A model generated the notes under the pieces. That model had not been told where the DNA came from, did no database searches, and saw only the letters and a list, made by a program, of their open reading frames with translations. From Phycisphaerae bacterium (GTDB lineage: Bacteria; Planctomycetota; Phycisphaerae; UBA1845; PWPN01): a stretch of 9,859 nucleotides of DNA. Every line of letters begins with the position of its first letter. The stretch's first letter is position 1. The translations under genes were made by a program, and so were the position numbers. The stretch is from positions 1-9,859 of the forward strand of contig JAPKGY010000053.1 in NCBI GenBank assembly GCA_026647385.1. The letters run 5' to 3'. Positions 7,201 to 9,859 of this stretch are shown one piece after another.

Positions 7201-9164
7201 TCTCGATGTTTGCACTTCTGGCCAGCAGCGGCGTCCGGGTGACCGCGCGTGAATGGCAATGGGAGCCGGTCCTGCCCCCGGCGGTATGGATTGTCCTGGC
7301 TGCAGCCGCAATCGCTCTGACAGCAAGCGGCTATCTTGGCCGACGGGCGTGGGTATCGACTGGCCCTCGATTCGCGATGCTGGTGTTACGATCGGCTGCG
7401 GTGCTCCTGGTTCTCATTCTCTTGTTGCATCCGACGATACGCCGGCAGTGGGAGCGGTCCTCGCGCCGGCCCATGGCCTTGCTGATCGATCGATCGGGCA
7501 GCATGGCGACCCGCGACGAGCCCGACGACCCGCGCACCCGGTGGGAGCGGGCGATCGCATCCGTGGAACCTATCGCCAGATCGAGCCGCCCGGACCGTGT
7601 GCGTTTCTTCTCTTTCGACGAGCAATCCGCCGAGTCGGATTGGCCCCAGCTTGCAGCCACGAGCGAGCCGTCTCTCGACCGTCATACGGACATCGCCGCG
7701 GCCTTGCGGGCGATACGATCCGCGACCGCCGGGCAGCCTCAGACGCAAATCATGCTGGTCAGCGACGGCGCGGACACCGTTTCCCGGCAGGACGGCGCCC
7801 TGCTGGCGGCCGCCCGCGAATTGGCCCGGGAGGGTCTCACGCTCCATACGGTTGTGGTCGGGCGTGAGGATCTGCCCCGCCTGACCGTCGAGCCACCGCG
7901 CAGGGAACTGCCGGTTTTCATCAACGACTCCGTTCGAATCCCGGTCCGTTTCACGCGACAGGATTCGGCTCGGGGATCGGTTGATGTCGTCGTCCGCGTG
8001 GAGAATCGGCCTCCGTCCGTTTACCGCGTGACATTCCCAGCCGGCTCGACCGAGGTGACGCAAACGCTCGAGCTCGTGTTTGACCGCCCGGGCCTGGCGC
8101 ACTGCCGGATCGAAGTGCCGTCGCGCCCCCCCCCCGTGGTCGTCGCCGGCCATCCGGAGTTTGACGTTCACGCGATCGACCAGCCCGTACGCGTGCTGTA
8201 CATCGAGCGCCAGCCGCGATGGTCGTTCCAGTTTCTCCGCAACGCCTTTGAACGCGATCCGCGTTTCGACGCCCGCCTTGTCCTTCTCGATTCCGGCTCC
8301 GGGGTCGCGGATCTGCCGCTGGATGTGGATGACTGGTCGAGCCTCGATGTGGTCATCGTGGGCGACGTCTCTCCGCAGGATCTGCCCCCCGACTGGTGGC
8401 GCGGGCTGCACGACGCGGTTATCGACGGCGGCGTGGGTCTGATCTTCGCGGCCGGCCCGGGCGATTTGCCCGCGCGGTTCCTCGGCACCGCCGAAGGCGA
8501 ATTGCTGCCATTCCGCGGGCTCGGGCCGGCGCTCGTCGAGTCGCGCGAGCCGTTCCCGCTGCAACCGACGCCCCTTGGCCGACACCATCCGATCATGCAC
8601 CTTCAGGATACCCACGCGTGGGACAAGCTGCCCCGCCTGTACTGGTGCGCGCCAGTTCGCGATCTCAAGCCGACAGCCGAAGTGCTGGCGGAGAAACCGG
8701 CCGGCGACGATGCGCCCGCATGTCCGGTCGTCGTCGTTCAGCGTGTCGGCCGGGGAACGGTCGTCTATGTGGGGACGGACGAAACCTGGCGATGGCGTTA
8801 CGAGGTCGGTAATGCCGTTTTCTACCGATTCTGGGCTCAGGCTATCCTCTATGCCGGCTTGCCGCATCGCATGGGCGACGCCGCGCGGCACGCGACGACG
8901 CAGTCGACCCAACCCGCGCCGTTCGGCGAGTTGACCGACATCCGTGCCCGACCCGAAGTCCTGAAACAACTGGCTGACGAAACCGGCGGCCGGTGCGTCT
9001 CGTTAACCGAGCTGCCCGCCCTGATTGGCCGATTGGAGCACCAGACCGTGCGCGAGGAATGGTCGGAGGCTGGACCGGCGTGGGACAACTGGCCGACGTT
9101 GCTCGTTCTGGTCTTGCTGTTGTCCGCCGAGTGGTGGTTGCGACGGAGATATCATTTGCCCTGA
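7197..9164 (+). CDS. Second membrane-anchored vWA domain protein
   Basis: A 655-residue inner-membrane protein with the same plan as its upstream neighbour but little visible sequence identity. It has two N-terminal helices (about 28-45 and 59-77), a vWA domain with complete metal-site motifs DRSGS (98-102), HTD (163-165) and SDG (189-191), a beta-sandwich-like segment (about 225-310), a Rossmann/GATase1-like region (332-440, starting VRVLYIERQPRWSFQFLRNA), and a C-terminal helix (630-648). The ATG at 7197 overlaps the preceding stop (ATGA) and has GGAGG (7185-7189) 7 bases upstream; the frame is open further upstream only as a shadow of the BatA-like gene. A run of ten Cs at 8126-8135 encodes part of RPPP (310-313). 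It probably works with MoxR, DUF58 and the BatA-like protein as one complex; this is inferred from the operon. Confidence 0.88.
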   Translation: MISMFALLASSGVRVTAREWQWEPVLPPAVWIVLAAAAIALTASGYLGRRAWVSTGPRFAMLVLRSAAVLLVLILLLHPTIRRQWERSSRRPMALLIDRSGSMATRDEPDDPRTRWERAIASVEPIARSSRPDRVRFFSFDEQSAESDWPQLAATSEPSLDRHTDIAAALRAIRSATAGQPQTQIMLVSDGADTVSRQDGALLAAARELAREGLTLHTVVVGREDLPRLTVEPPRRELPVFINDSVRIPVRFTRQDSARGSVDVVVRVENRPPSVYRVTFPAGSTEVTQTLELVFDRPGLAHCRIEVPSRPPPVVVAGHPEFDVHAIDQPVRVLYIERQPRWSFQFLRNAFERDPRFDARLVLLDSGSGVADLPLDVDDWSSLDVVIVGDVSPQDLPPDWWRGLHDAVIDGGVGLIFAAGPGDLPARFLGTAEGELLPFRGLGPALVESREPFPLQPTPLGRHHPIMHLQDTHAWDKLPRLYWCAPVRDLKPTAEVLAEKPAGDDAPACPVVVVQRVGRGTVVYVGTDETWRWRYEVGNAVFYRFWAQAILYAGLPHRMGDAARHATTQSTQPAPFGELTDIRARPEVLKQLADETGGRCVSLTELPALIGRLEHQTVREEWSEAGPAWDNWPTLLVLVLLLSAEWWLRRRYHLP

Positions 9165-9165
9165 C

Positions 9166-9795
9166 ATGAACAGATCGGCGCACCATCTCGATCACCGCCT
9201 GCAAGCCATCGCCAATCGGCTCGTCTGGCGGGCTGCGCTGAGCGCGGTGGCTGACCTGGCGGTGATCCTGCCACCGCTGCTGATCGCGCTGGCTTGCATC
9301 GATTACCTCTTTCGGCCAGGCTCAAGCGGGCGCCTGGCGGAGGGCGTATCCATCCTCGTCACGCTCGCGACCCTCTCCGCCAGACACCTGCCGCGAGCGG
9401 CGGATCCGCGGGGCCGCACGACGCGGGCGGCGGCCACGATCGAGCGTCTCGTTCCCAGCTTCGGCGGGCGGCTGCTGTCGTACGTGGATTTCCGCTCGCG
9501 ATCGCCGGTCGCATCCGCCGCGACCCCAGGCCCCTCCGTCGAATTGATGGAGGCGATGACCCGGCAACTCGAAAAGCAGGCCGCGAGCCTCGATCCGCGC
9601 CGCCTCGTTCCATTCGAACCGCTCGGCGCACGCCTGGGGATGGCCTGTGCGCTGCTCATTCTGGCATGCGGCCTCGTGACGCTCTATCCGCGCGGGGCGG
9701 CGACCTGGGCGGCTCGCGTATTCCGCCCGTTCGATGCGACGAGTTGGCCGGCCAGGACGCGAATCGCGGTTCGGAGTTCCCCCTTAGAAAACTAG
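9166..9795 (+). pseudogene. Truncated large membrane protein (DUF4175-like N-terminus)
   Basis: Only 209 codons remain of what is expected to be a much longer protein. Visible are an N-terminal soluble helix (RLQAIANRLVWRAAL), a membrane segment (about 30-48), a second hydrophobic stretch (60-72), a helical region with IERLVPSFGGRLLSYVDF (92-109), a third membrane helix (155-174), and the block ARVFRPFDATSWPARTRI (183-200). In proteins of this place in MoxR/vWA operons that block leads into a long periplasmic region. Here the frame ends nine codons later in SSPLEN and a TAG lying within an AT-rich, hairpin-bearing stretch, so I read it as interrupted by an insertion near 9779. The ATG at 9166 is one base after the previous stop; its nearest GGAG is 17 bases upstream, so translation probably relies on coupling. 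The DUF4175 link is a family impression, not proven. Confidence 0.6.
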
Positions 9796-9859
9796 GGGGG
9801 TGAAGGGGGTTGTGAAAAACTTGCTAAAAAAGAAAGATTTTACACGGTAATACTATATT
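9779..9859. mobile_element. Left edge of a probable inserted element
   Basis: At 9779 the sequence leaves a high-GC coding frame and enters a hairpin: CCCCCTTAG (9779-9787), AAAA loop, CTAGGGGGG (9792-9800), nine pairs with one G-T wobble. A second G-run (GAAGGGGG, 9802-9809) follows. From 9801 to the end I count 18 G or C in 59 bases, far below the rest of the window. A terminal hairpin followed by AT-rich DNA would suit an IS200/IS605-type element, a REP/RAYT unit or a MITE. No transposase can be seen because the window ends. On the minus strand a short frame ends at a TAG near 9827, too short to interpret. The other edge is outside the window. Confidence 0.5.

Noticed and set aside
7386..8969. 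527-codon minus-strand open frame
   Set aside because: It is antisense to a well-supported vWA gene and its Arg/Gly/Pro-rich translation shows no domain. Such frames are common in GC-rich DNA; the same applies to 2947-4122 and 5317-6069.
9795..9811. G-quadruplex in the G-runs near the right end
   Set aside because: Only two long G-runs are close together; a stable four-tract arrangement is not evident, and the first run is better explained as a hairpin arm.

Overview
This is a GC-rich window with tightly packed, mostly co-directional genes. It suggests a planctomycete or a close relative: the MoxR ATPase, DUF58, vWA, vWA, large membrane protein gene order is typical of that group, and the proteins are rich in Ala, Arg, Asp and Gly. 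This placement is an inference from gene content; there is no rRNA or other marker to settle it.

Layout. (1) 1-1202, +: the 3' part of an exported protein of unknown function that contains three divergent copies of one domain; its start lies to the left of the window. (2) 1259-1628, -: a broken HEPN (UPF0332-like) gene, frameshifted by a 13-bp imperfect tandem duplication and lacking a recognisable N-terminus. (3) 1629-2513, -: intact rsmA/ksgA, the 16S rRNA dimethyladenosine transferase. (4) 2514-2633: a divergent control region with promoter-like elements on both strands, a perfect 6+2+6 inverted repeat, and two GC hairpins in the rightward leader. (5) 2634-9795, +: a single-direction run with very short gaps or overlaps. 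It begins with a small helix-turn-helix protein resembling phage CII regulators, followed by a MoxR AAA+ ATPase, a DUF58 protein, a BatA-like membrane vWA protein, a second membrane vWA protein, and a third membrane protein that ends abruptly. (6) 9779-9859: a sharp change to AT-rich DNA starting with a C-rich/G-rich hairpin, best read as the edge of an inserted element that truncates the last gene.

How the genes may work together. MoxR ATPases usually act with vWA-domain proteins as chaperone-like or metal-dependent assembly machines. Here the cytosolic MoxR and DUF58 proteins would work at the inner membrane with two proteins that each have two N-terminal membrane helices, a vWA domain, a large soluble region with a Rossmann/GATase1-like segment, and a C-terminal membrane helix. 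ATGA or equivalent stop/start overlaps suggest coupled translation. The upstream HTH gene could regulate the cluster, the divergent rsmA, or both. The substrate of the system cannot be read from the sequence.

The most notable points are the insertion-like junction that disrupts the last gene, the repairable frameshift in the HEPN remnant, the triplicated domain in the first gene, and the operator-like palindrome in the divergent control region.
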